From the NCBI GenBank assembly GCA_041396965.1, contig JAWKXN010000001.1, positions 1,922,001 to 1,986,000 on the forward strand: a stretch of 64,000 nucleotides of DNA, given 5' to 3'. Made by a program: the position numbers and the translations under genes. Shown here piece after piece: positions 63,925 to 64,000 of the stretch. This DNA comes from Rickettsiales bacterium (GTDB lineage: Bacteria > Pseudomonadota > Alphaproteobacteria > Rickettsiales > SXRF01). Each line of letters begins with the position of its first letter. Within the stretch, counting starts at the first letter, position 1. The notes beneath the pieces are model-generated. The model was not told the origin of the DNA. It searched no databases and was given only the letters and a program-made list of their open reading frames with translations.

Positions 63925-64000
63925 ATGAATAAACAAAAAACCGAAGAAATATTCAAGCGCCTAAGTGATAAAGAGCCATCACCAAAAACCGAACTATACT
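63925..64000 (+). CDS. nth: Endonuclease III, partial (only the start in window)
   Basis: Twenty-five codons are visible from the ATG at 63925: MNKQKTEEIFKRLSDKEP then SPKTELY. The pattern, with Lys-rich start and P-x-T-E-L at about 20-24, matches the N-terminus of endonuclease III, a DNA glycosylase for oxidised pyrimidines. Identification from so few residues is moderate. Confidence 0.7.
   Translation, partial: MNKQKTEEIFKRLSDKEPSPKTELY

Overview
The window is a dense, AT-rich chromosomal stretch from a Gram-negative bacterium, most likely an alphaproteobacterium. The evidence is the radA-cvpA-(DUF1189-like)-purF-SDR cluster, the comF neighbourhood with a BioC/NDUFAF5-like methyltransferase, a short Rho, murJ-cutA, a PmtA-like methyltransferase, and a SCO1 protein that implies aerobic respiration. 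No rRNA, CRISPR array or prophage was seen. The only tRNA is an initiator tRNA-fMet at 36122-36198. An acyl-homoserine-lactone quorum-sensing pair, an acylated RTX-toxin locus and a toxin/immunity-like pair suggest a bacterium that interacts with hosts or competitors. The exact lineage cannot be fixed by eye.

Layout. 1-3.4 kb: partial beta-carbonic anhydrase behind an ABC exporter operon (membrane-fusion protein, FtsX-type permease, LolD-like ATPase). 3.6-4.3 kb: two small Cys-rich proteins. 4.4-8.5 kb: a signalling operon with an ethylene-receptor-type membrane protein broken by an IS200 element, a CHASE-type histidine kinase, an Rcp1-like response regulator and a REC-GGDEF diguanylate cyclase. 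8.7-12.7 kb: nhaA, an MscS channel and rho. 12.7-19.2 kb: an exopolysaccharide operon of PNAG type (glmS, PgaC-like synthase, PgaB-like deacetylase with an unusual cytoplasmic DNA-binding-like tail, small beta-barrel). 19.4-22.7 kb: a secreted TPR protein, then a secreted Gln-rich protein with a nuclease-like C-terminus and a DUF6572-like immunity candidate.

23.1-32.9 kb is the main accessory island. It holds a type I secretion ABC/HlyD pair, a divergent XRE regulator, luxR-luxI with a third gene of unknown function, an IS1595-family remnant abutting a severed RTX secretion tail, an RTX protein with an N-terminal papain-like (permuted NlpC/LRAT-like) domain, a lipoprotein, and a HlyC-type toxin acyltransferase. 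I read it as a quorum-linked RTX toxin export locus, possibly damaged at its secretion signal.

33.1-64 kb is mostly housekeeping (lytic transglycosylase, murJ, cutA, SDR, purF, cvpA, radA, metH, comF, gmk, SCO1, creatininase-like, nth), with accessory genes between. The most striking are a 1083-residue PEP-carboxylase-fold protein that has lost the catalytic FHGRGG motif, and a methionine synthase split into two genes about 7 kb apart on opposite strands. Other orphans are an M48-like cytosolic metallopeptidase, a repetitive beta-helix-like protein and an Asn/Ser-rich protein, all without signal peptides.
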